Assembly: GCA_902622825.1 (NCBI GenBank)
Contig: CACNRH010000002.1
Span: 1 to 64,000 of the forward strand
DNA length: 64,000 nucleotides
Source: an uncultured Pelagibacteraceae bacterium
Lineage (GTDB): Bacteria; Pseudomonadota; Alphaproteobacteria; Pelagibacterales; Pelagibacteraceae
Direction of reading: 5' to 3'
The translations under genes were made by a program, and so were the position numbers. Shown one piece after another: positions 36,647 to 46,440 of the stretch (the first letter of the stretch is position 1; each line of letters opens with the position of its first letter). The notes under the pieces are model-generated. The model was given only the letters and a program-made list of their open reading frames with translations, did not search any database and had not been told where the DNA came from.

Positions 36647-37486
36647 ATGTATAGTTTAAACGATAAAAAAAGAATTATAGACGAATGGTTTAACTACTTA
36701 CAAATTCAGATTTCTTCTGAATTTCAGAAAATTGAAAATAATTTTTCAAAAAAACCTGCTAAATTCAAAACTACCGAATGGAAAAAAGAAAATATCAATC
36801 AAGGTGGGGGAATTTCTATGTTACTATCAGATGGTGTGGTATTTGAAAAAGTTGGTGTAAATAAATCATGTGTTAACGGTAAATTTGGTAAAAACTTTCA
36901 AGACAAAATTTTAGGCGCAAAAGAAAGCAATGGTAAATATTGGGCGTCTGGAGTCTCTGTTGTTGCCCATATGAGAAATCCAAAAATTCCCGCCTTGCAT
37001 TTTAATACTCGTTTTATAGTAACGAGTAAAGAGTGGTTTGGAGGAGGGATAGATGCAACGCCAAGTTTTAAAGATCTAGGTGAAAGCAAAATATTTCATA
37101 AAAAACTTAAAAACGTTTGCACAGCAAACAAGAAAAGCTATAAAAAATTTAAAAATTGGTGTGATAATTATTTTTATTTACCAAATAGAAACGAACCTAG
37201 GGGAATAGGTGGAATTTTTTTTGATTATGAAATGGACAACTGGCTAAAAAATTTTAAATTTGTTAGAGACGTTGGTCTCACTTTTATTGATTTATCAAAA
37301 ATCATAATTAATAGAAAAATTAAAAAGACTTGGTCTAAAAAAGATAAAATTACTCAATTATATAAGAGAGGAAGATATGTTGAGTTTAATCTATTATACG
37401 ATAGGGGAACTAAATTTGGACTAAATTCAGGAGGAAACGTTCAGTCAATCTTAATGTCTTTGCCACCAACAGCTAAATGGAAATAA
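36647..37486 (+). CDS. hemF: oxygen-dependent coproporphyrinogen III oxidase
   Basis: FGGGIDATP, EPRGIGGIFFDY, EFNLLYDRGTKFGL. Confidence 0.96.
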   Translation: MYSLNDKKRIIDEWFNYLQIQISSEFQKIENNFSKKPAKFKTTEWKKENINQGGGISMLLSDGVVFEKVGVNKSCVNGKFGKNFQDKILGAKESNGKYWASGVSVVAHMRNPKIPALHFNTRFIVTSKEWFGGGIDATPSFKDLGESKIFHKKLKNVCTANKKSYKKFKNWCDNYFYLPNRNEPRGIGGIFFDYEMDNWLKNFKFVRDVGLTFIDLSKIIINRKIKKTWSKKDKITQLYKRGRYVEFNLLYDRGTKFGLNSGGNVQSILMSLPPTAKWK

Positions 37487-37487
37487 A

Positions 37488-37964
37488 ATGGACAAAGAAC
37501 CAATAACAATTTTAGGTTTAGAAAATCTTCGAAAGGAACTTGATCAATTAAAAAAAGTTGCAAGACCAAAAGTAGTGGCTGCCATAGCAGAAGCAAGATC
37601 GCATGGTGATTTAAAAGAAAATGCAGAATACCACGCGGCCAAAGAACAGCAGGCTTTAATAGAGTCAAGAGTGTTGAAAATAAATGATACTATTGCAAGA
37701 GCTAATGTAATAGATGTAACAAAGATTGAAAATGAGGGCAAAGTAATTTTCGGCTCTACTGTTAAAGTAAAAGATCTTGAGTCGAATAAAGAAATAAAAT
37801 TTAGATTAGTTGGCAAAGATGAAGCTGATGTTAAAGACAATTTAATATATTTTAGAAGTCCCATTGGAAAAGGTCTTATTGGCAAAAGTTTAGGTGACTT
37901 AGCAACAATTGTGACGCCCTCAGGTGAAAAAAATTTTGAGATTTTGAGTGTTGACTATATTTAA
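37488..37964 (+). CDS. greA: transcription elongation factor GreA
   Basis: EARSHGDLKENAEYHAAKEQQ. Confidence 0.97.
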   Translation: MDKEPITILGLENLRKELDQLKKVARPKVVAAIAEARSHGDLKENAEYHAAKEQQALIESRVLKINDTIARANVIDVTKIENEGKVIFGSTVKVKDLESNKEIKFRLVGKDEADVKDNLIYFRSPIGKGLIGKSLGDLATIVTPSGEKNFEILSVDYI

Positions 37965-39229
37965 TTGTTTTTTAAATTTTTAATTAAATTTTGAACATCT
38001 TTATCGGAGATATCAAAATTATTGTTTACCCAAACGTTCTCTAAAGTTTTTAACACCTCCCCTAGTTCCGGTCCCTCTTTAAATCCTTGTTTCAATAAAT
38101 AATCACCTTTAATCGGAAATTGTGGAATTGAAGTCTTATATATTTTTATCACAAAAGTATCTAAATCTTTTGTTTTTTTATTATCAACTTTATTTATCAA
38201 ATAAGCTGATATCATCGCCTCCTTTCCAAAAAAATACAAATTTTTCTGTAAATCATTGGTAAAAAAATTCTTGTCTTTTAGTGAAGCTAGATAAGTTTTA
38301 TGAAAATTTGACAATTTTTCTTTAAGATTATTTGAAGTTTTATATTTATGGCAGAAATATTCGTAATTTGAAGATTTGTCTAATACCATCAGTGAAATTA
38401 ATAATGTGGGATTTATGATGATTTCACTGTTAACTTTTTTTAGATACTTAATTCTATTCAAATATTTTAACTCAGGAAATATTATCTCAAACAAATCTTT
38501 GATTTCTTTACTGTCATTAATGTTTAAAAAATTCTTTATTTTTAAAATTTTGTTAAATTCGTCAAAAATTCTCTCACGAGATAGATTTTTAATGCCATTT
38601 AGATTTATCTTTATGGCACCGATGGTAGTTTTTTCAGGAGAATGATTATAAAAAATAGAAAATCTTATGAATCTAATTATCCTAAGATAGTCTTCTTGTA
38701 TTCTCTTTTCAGGATCACCAATAAATTTTACGGTGTTATTTTTTAAATCTATTAGACCAGACTGCGGATCAAATATTTTTCCATTTTTGTTTAAATATAT
38801 TGCATTAATTGTAAAGTCTCTTCTTTCGGAATCTTTTGTCCAATCAGCAGAGAATTCTACTTCGGCATGACGACCGTCAGTTGTTATATCTTCTCTTAAA
38901 GTTGTTAATTCATAATTAAAATCTTCTCCTACGACCGTTAATGTTCCATGTTCTAACCCAGTTTCAATAATCTTAAATTTTGTATTTTTAAACTTTTCTT
39001 TTATTATTTCTGGAGGAAAAATTGTTGCGATATCAATATCTTTAATCGTTTCATCTTTTAAAAAATTTCTGACACATCCCCCAACAAACATTGCAAAATC
39101 TTTTGATTTGTCAGTTTCGTTTTCGCTTATAATTTCAAAAAAATTTTTTATTTCCGCAGATTTATAAAAAGGAAATAATTTTTTTGTTAAAAATTTAATT
39201 AGATTAAATTTATTTACTTGTAAGTTCAT
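37961..39229 (-). CDS. CCA tRNA nucleotidyltransferase/poly(A) polymerase family
   Basis: FVGGCVRNFLKDETIKDIDIAT, RRDFTINAIYLN, QEDYLRIIRFIRF. Confidence 0.93.
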   Translation of the reverse strand: MNLQVNKFNLIKFLTKKLFPFYKSAEIKNFFEIISENETDKSKDFAMFVGGCVRNFLKDETIKDIDIATIFPPEIIKEKFKNTKFKIIETGLEHGTLTVVGEDFNYELTTLREDITTDGRHAEVEFSADWTKDSERRDFTINAIYLNKNGKIFDPQSGLIDLKNNTVKFIGDPEKRIQEDYLRIIRFIRFSIFYNHSPEKTTIGAIKINLNGIKNLSRERIFDEFNKILKIKNFLNINDSKEIKDLFEIIFPELKYLNRIKYLKKVNSEIIINPTLLISLMVLDKSSNYEYFCHKYKTSNNLKEKLSNFHKTYLASLKDKNFFTNDLQKNLYFFGKEAMISAYLINKVDNKKTKDLDTFVIKIYKTSIPQFPIKGDYLLKQGFKEGPELGEVLKTLENVWVNNNFDISDKDVQNLIKNLKNN

Positions 39230-39234
39230 TTTTT

Positions 39235-39308
39235 TGGCTGGGGCACTAGGATTCGAACCTAGGATGGCGGTACCAAAAACCGCTGCCTTACCGCTTGGCT
39301 ATGCCCCA
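39235..39308 (-). tRNA. tRNA-Gln(TTG)
   Basis: Reverse complement TGGGGCATAGCCAAGCGGTAAGGCAGCGGTTTTTGGTACCGCCATCCTAGGTTCGAATCCTAGTGCCCCAGCCA; acceptor and anticodon stems pair, loop TTTTGGT gives TTG anticodon, CCA encoded. Confidence 0.95.
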
Positions 39309-39343
39309 ACGATAATAATTTGATACATCATTAATTGAAATAA

Positions 39344-40180
39344 TCAAAGAGTTTTTGTGACCACATGCCAATATTTTGGAAAGCTTTTTCTTATATTTTT
39401 TAAAGCTTGTTTTGCATATTTTTGACTTTTAAACAAGCCGTAAGAAACAGAACCAGATCCTGTAACTCTCGAAAAAGAACATCCTTTCTGACTTCTTATT
39501 TCTCTCAATATTTTGTTAATTTTAGGATACTTTTGATTGACAATAGACTGTAGATAGTTTTTTTCCTGAGATACCTTTTGAATATAGATTTCTTTTTTTT
39601 TAATTCTTGAAAAATTTTGACTCCTAAATTTATTTACTTTTTTCAACGATTTATAAATATTAGATGTTCTACATTTAATATAAGGATATACTAATAGAAA
39701 ATATAAAGTAAAATTACTCTCATACTCTTTAAAAATATTTAGATTTTTTTGATAAGATTTTTTGAAATTAAATAGACTATAGTCTGTCCCAATCTTTTTT
39801 ATAATATCCTTTTTAATTTTTTTTTTTAAAACTTTATTTTTTGTTAAATACTGAGTAACAAAAAAAGCATTGGATGTTCCACCCCCGAGCCCAGCAAAAA
39901 CAGGAATGTTTTTTTTAACTTTTATATTGTAAAAATTATTTATTAACTTATGTTTTCTTAATATTTTTAAGGTATAGAAAATTGAATTATTCTTAGATCT
40001 TACATGTTCTGAAAATTTACCATAAAATTTTATGTTGTCTTTGAATCTCGATTTATTTACATAAATATCATCATGTAAATTTAGTAAGCTAACATTAGAT
40101 TGAATATCATGTAAGCCATTTTTTAACTTTGCATGAACATCTAGTGTCAGGTTTAATTTAGCATTTGATTTCAATTTCAT
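39344..40180 (-). CDS. ispE: 4-diphosphocytidyl-2-C-methyl-D-erythritol kinase
   Basis: AKLNLTLDV, PVFAGLGGGTSNA, SFSRVTGSGSVSYGLF. Confidence 0.9.
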   Translation of the reverse strand: MKLKSNAKLNLTLDVHAKLKNGLHDIQSNVSLLNLHDDIYVNKSRFKDNIKFYGKFSEHVRSKNNSIFYTLKILRKHKLINNFYNIKVKKNIPVFAGLGGGTSNAFFVTQYLTKNKVLKKKIKKDIIKKIGTDYSLFNFKKSYQKNLNIFKEYESNFTLYFLLVYPYIKCRTSNIYKSLKKVNKFRSQNFSRIKKKEIYIQKVSQEKNYLQSIVNQKYPKINKILREIRSQKGCSFSRVTGSGSVSYGLFKSQKYAKQALKNIRKSFPKYWHVVTKTL

Positions 40181-40192
40181 GTAATTATTATA

Positions 40193-41890
40193 TTATGGCC
40201 CAGACACAAGTTTTTTTATAATATTTTTTCTCATATTGTCTTTGGTCTCTTTTAAGGTAAGTACGTAATTCCAATAATATCTTGCTTGTATCTTTTTGTT
40301 ATTCATCCATAAAATATCTCCAAAATGATCGTTAACTATTGGATCTGCAGGCATAAGTCTCACAGCTTTTTGTACGTGTATTTTGGCTTTTTCAAAATCT
40401 TTTAACTTATAAAAGACCCAGCCTAATGAGTCAGTTATATAAGGATCGTTTTTTCTAAGATTGTTTGCTTTCTTTAACATTATTAATGATTTTTCAAAAT
40501 TTATATTTTTTTCTATCCATGAGTACGCTAAATAATTTAAAACATAAGCTTGATTTGGATTCGCTTTTAATGAATTCATAAAATCTTTTTCTGCTTTATC
40601 CCACTTCCCTATTTGCTCGAATGAAATGCCTCTTCCATCTGTAACCTCCGGATAGATTGGGTGAGTAATATCAATTTCTTGTAAAATGAGTGTATATAAT
40701 TTTATTGCATCGTTATGTTTATTGTTATTTTTTAGGTAATCTGCAAATTCCAGCTTCTGGTAAATGTTAGGTTTTAATAATTTGTTAAAACTTTGCTTTA
40801 AGAGTTTTATACCCTCTTGTTGTCTGTCAGTATTAATGTAAATGTTTGCAATCTCTTTATTTGCAAACCAGTGATAAATATCTCCATAATTTTTTAACTT
40901 ATTGTAAATTTTTTTTGCCTCATTAGTGTTTTCAATAAAATTAAGATTTTCTGCAAAAAGAATATTATAAGATATGAAATCTGGATTTAAAAATTTAGCA
41001 AGATTAATATAAAAATTTGAAACAGAATAGAATTTTTGCGAAGAAAGGGCGTTAGATACTAAGTAAAATAACTCTGCCATAACATGTAAATTATTTTGAC
41101 AATCAAATATATTTTTTAAATTCTCATCTCTCTCAACATCAAGCTTAAGTTGATTTATTAGTAAATTTCTTGGTGTTTTTCTTAAAGCAACTTTAATTGC
41201 CTTGTCATACTCTAATGATTTATTTTTATTGTTAAGATAGTTGGCAAAGAAAAAATTATATCTGTTAAAATTTGCCGACTTATCATTTACCAAATCAAAA
41301 AAAACTTTACTTGTTGAAGCTTTATCAAAGTAACAATTCAAAAAAGATTTTTGAATTTTTTTTATATTTTCAAATCTAATATCTATTTTCTCTAATTTTA
41401 CTATTGAGTCTCGATAACTCAAATCTTCAAGATTTGACCATTGTAATATTAATATTGATAATAATTTTTGTATCGGGTCTAAATTCTTCCGTTGATAATT
41501 CCTTAATAAATACTTTTTAGCTAAAAAAGGTTTTTTATTTTTAAGATGATATATACCTACTATTAAGTCGCTTTCAAAATTATTGATTTGATTTTGCTCA
41601 AGTTTTCTTGAGTATCTAAAGGCATCAGTAAATTTATCGAGATTTATTAATGAGTATAAATATATTTGTGAAAATGTGTAATGATCCTTTTCAAGTCCAT
41701 TGATGTTTTTGAGAAATTTGTATGATCTTTCGTAATCATTTTCATTAAGAGAAATAACACCTGAAAGATAGTTTGATAAGTCTTTAGCCTTATATGTTTT
41801 TTCTAGGGAAATAGCTGGAAATAGTGAAAATAAAAACGTGATCTTTATGGCAAATAATGTAATGATTATATTATAGATTAATTTTTTCAT
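40193..41890 (-). CDS. TPR-repeat protein
   Basis: C-terminal TPR motifs (AYVLNYLAYSWIEK..., DPYITDSLGWVFYKLKDFEKA); start MKKLIYNI at 41890. Confidence 0.75.
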   Translation of the reverse strand: MKKLIYNIIITLFAIKITFLFSLFPAISLEKTYKAKDLSNYLSGVISLNENDYERSYKFLKNINGLEKDHYTFSQIYLYSLINLDKFTDAFRYSRKLEQNQINNFESDLIVGIYHLKNKKPFLAKKYLLRNYQRKNLDPIQKLLSILILQWSNLEDLSYRDSIVKLEKIDIRFENIKKIQKSFLNCYFDKASTSKVFFDLVNDKSANFNRYNFFFANYLNNKNKSLEYDKAIKVALRKTPRNLLINQLKLDVERDENLKNIFDCQNNLHVMAELFYLVSNALSSQKFYSVSNFYINLAKFLNPDFISYNILFAENLNFIENTNEAKKIYNKLKNYGDIYHWFANKEIANIYINTDRQQEGIKLLKQSFNKLLKPNIYQKLEFADYLKNNNKHNDAIKLYTLILQEIDITHPIYPEVTDGRGISFEQIGKWDKAEKDFMNSLKANPNQAYVLNYLAYSWIEKNINFEKSLIMLKKANNLRKNDPYITDSLGWVFYKLKDFEKAKIHVQKAVRLMPADPIVNDHFGDILWMNNKKIQARYYWNYVLTLKETKDNMRKNIIKKLVSGP

Positions 41891-41894
41891 AACA

Positions 41895-42602
41895 ATGAAA
41901 TTAAATAACAAATTAACAAAATTAATTAAATACTATAGTTTAATTAATCACAATTATATCTTTAAAAATGCCCCTATTAATCGCTATAAAAACAAAGACA
42001 AAAACGGTTTATCTTCAGATAAATCGTTGAATATTTTAAGAAAAGAAATTTCTTTAATCAAAAATTGTGAACTCAAAAAAAATGCTAATAATTTAGTATT
42101 TGCTGATGGAAACCCGGGCGCAAAAGTAATGATTATTGGTGAAGGACCTGGCGCAAACGAAGATAAGGTGGGCAAGCCATTTGTTGGGAGAGCTGGACAA
42201 TTATTAGACAAAATGTTGAATTCAATCAATCTTGATCGAACAAATGTTTATATTACTAACGTAGTAAATTATAGGCCGCCTGAAAATAGAAAACCAACAG
42301 AGGCAGAAATAGAGAGATATCTTCCTTTTTTAATTAAACATATCTTAATAATAAAGCCAAAAATAATTATGTTGCTTGGTAGTACTGCATTAAGTGCGTT
42401 GATAGGCGAAAATGAGGTAATATCAAAAGCTAGGGGTAAATGGCATGATAAAGTTTTTGAAAATACAAGGATATCGATTATGCCATCTTTTCATCCAGCA
42501 TTTTTAATGAGACAACCAGAGCAAAAAAAGCTTGCTTGGATAGACTTAAAAATGATCAGGGATAAAATTAAAAAACTTGGTATAAAAATTGAAAAGAGTT
42601 AA
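41895..42602 (+). CDS. family 4 uracil-DNA glycosylase
   Basis: MIIGEGPGANEDKVGKPFVGRAGQLLDKML, MPSFHPAFLMRQP. Confidence 0.93.
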   Translation: MKLNNKLTKLIKYYSLINHNYIFKNAPINRYKNKDKNGLSSDKSLNILRKEISLIKNCELKKNANNLVFADGNPGAKVMIIGEGPGANEDKVGKPFVGRAGQLLDKMLNSINLDRTNVYITNVVNYRPPENRKPTEAEIERYLPFLIKHILIIKPKIIMLLGSTALSALIGENEVISKARGKWHDKVFENTRISIMPSFHPAFLMRQPEQKKLAWIDLKMIRDKIKKLGIKIEKS

Positions 42603-43155
42603 AATATCTGCTGGGGTGGATGAGGTTGGAAGAGGTAGTTTGGCCGGGCCGGTGGTTGCCGCCGCAGTAATTTTCAAAGGGAATATTAAAAGGTCTTTAT
42701 TAAAAGATTCTAAGAAATTATCATTTAATAAAAGGATGATTATCGCAAAATATATAAAGAAAAACTCGATCTATGGCATTGGAGTTGCCGATGTAAATGA
42801 AATTTATAAATTTAATATTTTAAATGCCTCCTTATTAGCTATGAAAAGAGCGATATCTAAATTGAGCACTAAACCGAACCTGATATATGTTGATGGTATT
42901 TATGTGCCTAAAGGAATTAAAAATTGTAAAGCGATAATAAGAGGAGATCAAAAAATTAAGGTTATTAGTGCTGCATCAATACTAGCTAAAGTTTACAGGG
43001 ATCTACTAATGATTAAACTTTCAAAAAAATATAAGAATTATTTTTGGGAAAAGAATTTTGGATACGGAACAAAAGATCATTTAAAAAGTTTGAAAAAATA
43101 TGGAATAACTACTTTACATAGACGAGAGTTCAAGCCGGTATACAAGATGTTGTGA
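42589..43155 (+). CDS. rnhB: ribonuclease HII
   Basis: AGVDEVGRGSLAGPVVAAAV, KDSKKLSFNKR. Confidence 0.96.
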   Translation: MKRVKISAGVDEVGRGSLAGPVVAAAVIFKGNIKRSLLKDSKKLSFNKRMIIAKYIKKNSIYGIGVADVNEIYKFNILNASLLAMKRAISKLSTKPNLIYVDGIYVPKGIKNCKAIIRGDQKIKVISAASILAKVYRDLLMIKLSKKYKNYFWEKNFGYGTKDHLKSLKKYGITTLHRREFKPVYKML

Positions 43156-43220
43156 TTGAAAAAATTTAGAACACAAAAAACAAGCTTTTTCACGTAAAAC
43201 AGTTTGACCTCATATACAAT

Positions 43221-43238
43221 TTAGAGTTGAATCTCTAA
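43221..43238 (+). promoter_or_regulatory. inverted repeat with a GANTC site abutting the ccrM start codon
   Basis: TTAGAG-TTGAAT-CTCTAA, perfect 6-bp arms; GAATC at 43229-43233; ATG at 43239. Confidence 0.45.
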
Positions 43239-44309
43239 ATGCCAGTTTTTTCTAACAAATTAATAAATGGAAATTGTATTAAAGAATTTAAAAAAATTCC
43301 TGATAAGAGTTTCGATTTAATTTTTGCCGACCCTCCTTACAATATGCAATTAGGTAAAAAATTAACTCGGCCTGACTCAAGCAAAGTCAATGGAGTGAAC
43401 GATAAATGGGATCAGTTTGGTAGCTTCAAGCATTATGATGAATTTTGCAAAATTTGGCTGTCTGAATGCAAAAGAGTTCTTAAGGATAATGGTAGTATAT
43501 GGGTAATAGGCTCATATCATAATATTTTTCGATTAGGGTTTCACATGCAAAATTTAGATTACTGGTTATTAAATGACGTCATTTGGAGAAAAAACAACCC
43601 TATGCCTAATTTTAAAGGCACTAGATTTACTAATGCACATGAAACGTTGATTTGGGCATCTAAAAACAAAAAGTCAAAATATACTTTTAATTATCAATCA
43701 ATTAAGTGTTTTAATGATGATCTTCAAATGAGATCGGACTGGATATTTCCAATTTGCAGTGGGAAAGAGAGGTTGAAAAAAAATGGGAAAAAAATTCATT
43801 CTACACAAAAGCCAGAGGCATTACTTCATAGAATAATATTAGCAACTACAAACAAAGGTGACACTATATTCGATCCATTTTTAGGGACTGGTACCACAGC
43901 AGTAGTAGCAAAAAAATTAGGCAGAAAATATTTTGGATTTGAAAAAGATAAAACGTATTTTAAAGCAGCATGTGATAGGTTAAATCAAGCTAAAATTATT
44001 GAGGATGATTATTTAGATACAATAGAGAATTCTAAATCTAAGCCTAGGATTCCTTTTGGTTCATTAGTAGAAATGGGAATGATAAGACCTGGCACAACCT
44101 TATATGATCAAAAAAAGAGATTTAATGCAAAAATAATGGCTGATGGAAGTTTAAAGCATAAGGATAAAGAGGGATCTATTCATAGAGTTGCAGCTCAAAT
44201 TATGGGCACAGAAAGCTATAATGGATGGACTTATTGGTATTGTGACATAGGGGGAAAATCAGTATCAATAGATAATTTGAGACAAAGATTGATCACAAAA
44301 AGTTTTTAA
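43239..44309 (+). CDS. ccrM: CcrM-type DNA adenine methyltransferase (predicted GANTC)
   Basis: DPPYNMQLG, FDPFLGTGTTAVVAKKLGR, CcrM-type C-terminal domain. Confidence 0.92.
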   Translation: MPVFSNKLINGNCIKEFKKIPDKSFDLIFADPPYNMQLGKKLTRPDSSKVNGVNDKWDQFGSFKHYDEFCKIWLSECKRVLKDNGSIWVIGSYHNIFRLGFHMQNLDYWLLNDVIWRKNNPMPNFKGTRFTNAHETLIWASKNKKSKYTFNYQSIKCFNDDLQMRSDWIFPICSGKERLKKNGKKIHSTQKPEALLHRIILATTNKGDTIFDPFLGTGTTAVVAKKLGRKYFGFEKDKTYFKAACDRLNQAKIIEDDYLDTIENSKSKPRIPFGSLVEMGMIRPGTTLYDQKKRFNAKIMADGSLKHKDKEGSIHRVAAQIMGTESYNGWTYWYCDIGGKSVSIDNLRQRLITKSF

Positions 44310-44320
44310 CTTTTTCAAAG

Positions 44321-45448
44321 CTAATTGTAAACTTTTCCTAAATACAAATTTAAAAATTTTTTATTTTTTGTCATGGTTTTCATTAAATAGTTTCTTATTT
44401 TTGTTAAAAAAGAATTCGATAAATGAAAAGAAAAATAATTTAGTTTAGATCTATAAATTACGGCATTTATTTTTTTGGATCTTTTTTCGTGGTAAGTAGA
44501 GTGAGCATTTGTAACATTTTTGCTCAATAAAAGAGACAGCTCATAGGCATCTTCAATTGATTGTGAAGCTCCTTGTGCCATTGTTGGTAAAAGTGTGTGA
44601 AAAGCATCACCAAGATAAAAAACCTTATCATTCTTAGGTTTTATAATTTTATTTGAAACATATATTGGCCAAGATTTTGTATCTTCACTAAAAATATCCG
44701 AAAACTTTTTATTTTGTTTTAAAATATTTTTTTCTAATATTGAATTAATATTTTCAGAATTAAACTTTGTCCTTGAAATTAAAACCAAATTTAGATCACC
44801 TTTCATATTTATTGGATAAGAAACTATATGAGAATTTGAACCCATAAATATCGAAATATTTTGATTATCAAATCCCTCTAGGTTGGAAGATTTCAATATT
44901 TTTCTTATTGCTACTGAGCCGGAATATTTTGGTTTGTAACTTTTATTTTCTATTATCGTTTTAGTATTTGAAAAAACTCCATCGCAAACACAAATATAAT
45001 CTACAAGATCGTTTGTATTGTCTTCAAAATTTATGAGCATCTTTCCTTTAAGCTCTGAAATTTTTTTCACAACTTTGTTAAATTTTAAATTATTTTTATA
45101 AACTTTTTCTTTTAAAAATTCTATCAGTGTCGACCTTCTCAGAGTCGTATATTTAACGTCGGATCTGTTAAAAACTTTCAAATCTAGTTCACAAATTTTT
45201 TTATTTTTAATTGAAAAAAAGTTTATTTTATTTGGATTAAAAATCTGTTTTTTATCTATGTTATCAAAATCAATATCATTGAGAATTGAAATGCTATTAG
45301 TAGACAATTGAATTCCATAACCCTCATCAAATTTTAAACCGTCATCTTTTTCGTAGATCATAAAATCACAATTTTGGTTTTTTTTTAATAAATTGCCCAA
45401 TGCTAAACCTGCTATACCCGAACCTATTATGGCTATTTTTTTTTTCAT
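44321..45448 (-). CDS. FAD-dependent monooxygenase
   Basis: IAIIGSGIAGLALGNLL, FYLGDAFHTLLPTMAQGASQSIEDA. Confidence 0.85.
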   Translation of the reverse strand: MKKKIAIIGSGIAGLALGNLLKKNQNCDFMIYEKDDGLKFDEGYGIQLSTNSISILNDIDFDNIDKKQIFNPNKINFFSIKNKKICELDLKVFNRSDVKYTTLRRSTLIEFLKEKVYKNNLKFNKVVKKISELKGKMLINFEDNTNDLVDYICVCDGVFSNTKTIIENKSYKPKYSGSVAIRKILKSSNLEGFDNQNISIFMGSNSHIVSYPINMKGDLNLVLISRTKFNSENINSILEKNILKQNKKFSDIFSEDTKSWPIYVSNKIIKPKNDKVFYLGDAFHTLLPTMAQGASQSIEDAYELSLLLSKNVTNAHSTYHEKRSKKINAVIYRSKLNYFSFHLSNSFLTKIRNYLMKTMTKNKKFLNLYLGKVYN

Positions 45449-46440
45449 TAATATAATTTCTCTATATGATTTATTATTTTTTTTGTGAATGACGGTATAA
45501 CTTCCTTATTAGAACCGATCGAATGCCACTCAAAGTTTTTTGGAATTGTTTTTGAAAATTTGTAATACAAGTTAATATCTAACTTTTTATTTGAAATAGA
45601 ATTACTATAATTTTTTAATAAAGACCAATTTTTTTTATTATTTTTTTCTCTAATCATGATTTTTGGTATTAAAAAATCTTTTAAAAAACCAAGATTATTC
45701 TTTTTTGTAAGTCCAATTTGTTTTCTTTTAGTAACATAGCAAAAGATATCCAATTTTTTTGTTGTCTTTTTAATTTTTGTTTTTGTGATAGAGACTGTCT
45801 TAGAATTTTTGAACAAACAGTTCTTTTTTATCGGACATTTCTCGCATAGAGGTTTGGGTCTGCATATAAGAGCTCCAAACTCCATTAACGCCTCAACGAA
45901 ATCTGAATTTCTATTATGAAAAAAAAATGCTCGTTGATTATCACTTTTAATTTTTTCCTGATTTAACAGGTCTACATTTTTATTTAAAATTCTTGAAAAA
46001 ATACGTTTTACATTTCCATCAAAAGCTATAGTGGGATTATTATAGATTAAAGCTAAAAGAACGTTTGCTGTATATTCCCCCACCCCAGGTAATTTTTTAA
46101 TTTCATCAAAATCTCTTGGCAATTTAAAATTGTTCTTTTCTAATTTTTTGGCTGAAGCTAATAAAAATCTTGCTCGTCTATAGTATCCGAGTCCTTCCCA
46201 AGCTTTCATTACATCTTTTTCTTTGGCTCGTGATAAAGATTTTAGATTAGGATACTTGTCAATAAACCTGTTAAAATACGGGATTACAGTTTGAACTTGA
46301 GTTTGCTGTAGCATAAATTCACTTAAAATCCTAAAATAAACCGCCTGTTTGTGGTTATTTTGCACACGCCAAGGTAGTGAACGTTTGTTATTATCATACC
46401 ATGCTAAAATAATTTTTGATAAATTAAAGTCTATATGCAT
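45448..46440 (-). CDS. mutY: A/G-specific adenine glycosylase
   Basis: LPWR, LPGVGEYTANVLL HhH, FeS CxxCPIKKNC; start MHIDFN at 46440. Confidence 0.94.
   Translation of the reverse strand: MHIDFNLSKIILAWYDNNKRSLPWRVQNNHKQAVYFRILSEFMLQQTQVQTVIPYFNRFIDKYPNLKSLSRAKEKDVMKAWEGLGYYRRARFLLASAKKLEKNNFKLPRDFDEIKKLPGVGEYTANVLLALIYNNPTIAFDGNVKRIFSRILNKNVDLLNQEKIKSDNQRAFFFHNRNSDFVEALMEFGALICRPKPLCEKCPIKKNCLFKNSKTVSITKTKIKKTTKKLDIFCYVTKRKQIGLTKKNNLGFLKDFLIPKIMIREKNNKKNWSLLKNYSNSISNKKLDINLYYKFSKTIPKNFEWHSIGSNKEVIPSFTKKIINHIEKLY

Noticed and set aside
43204-43220. TTGACC...TATACAAT upstream of ccrM as a sigma70 promoter
   Set aside because: The two boxes are only a few bases apart, so they cannot act as a -35/-10 pair.
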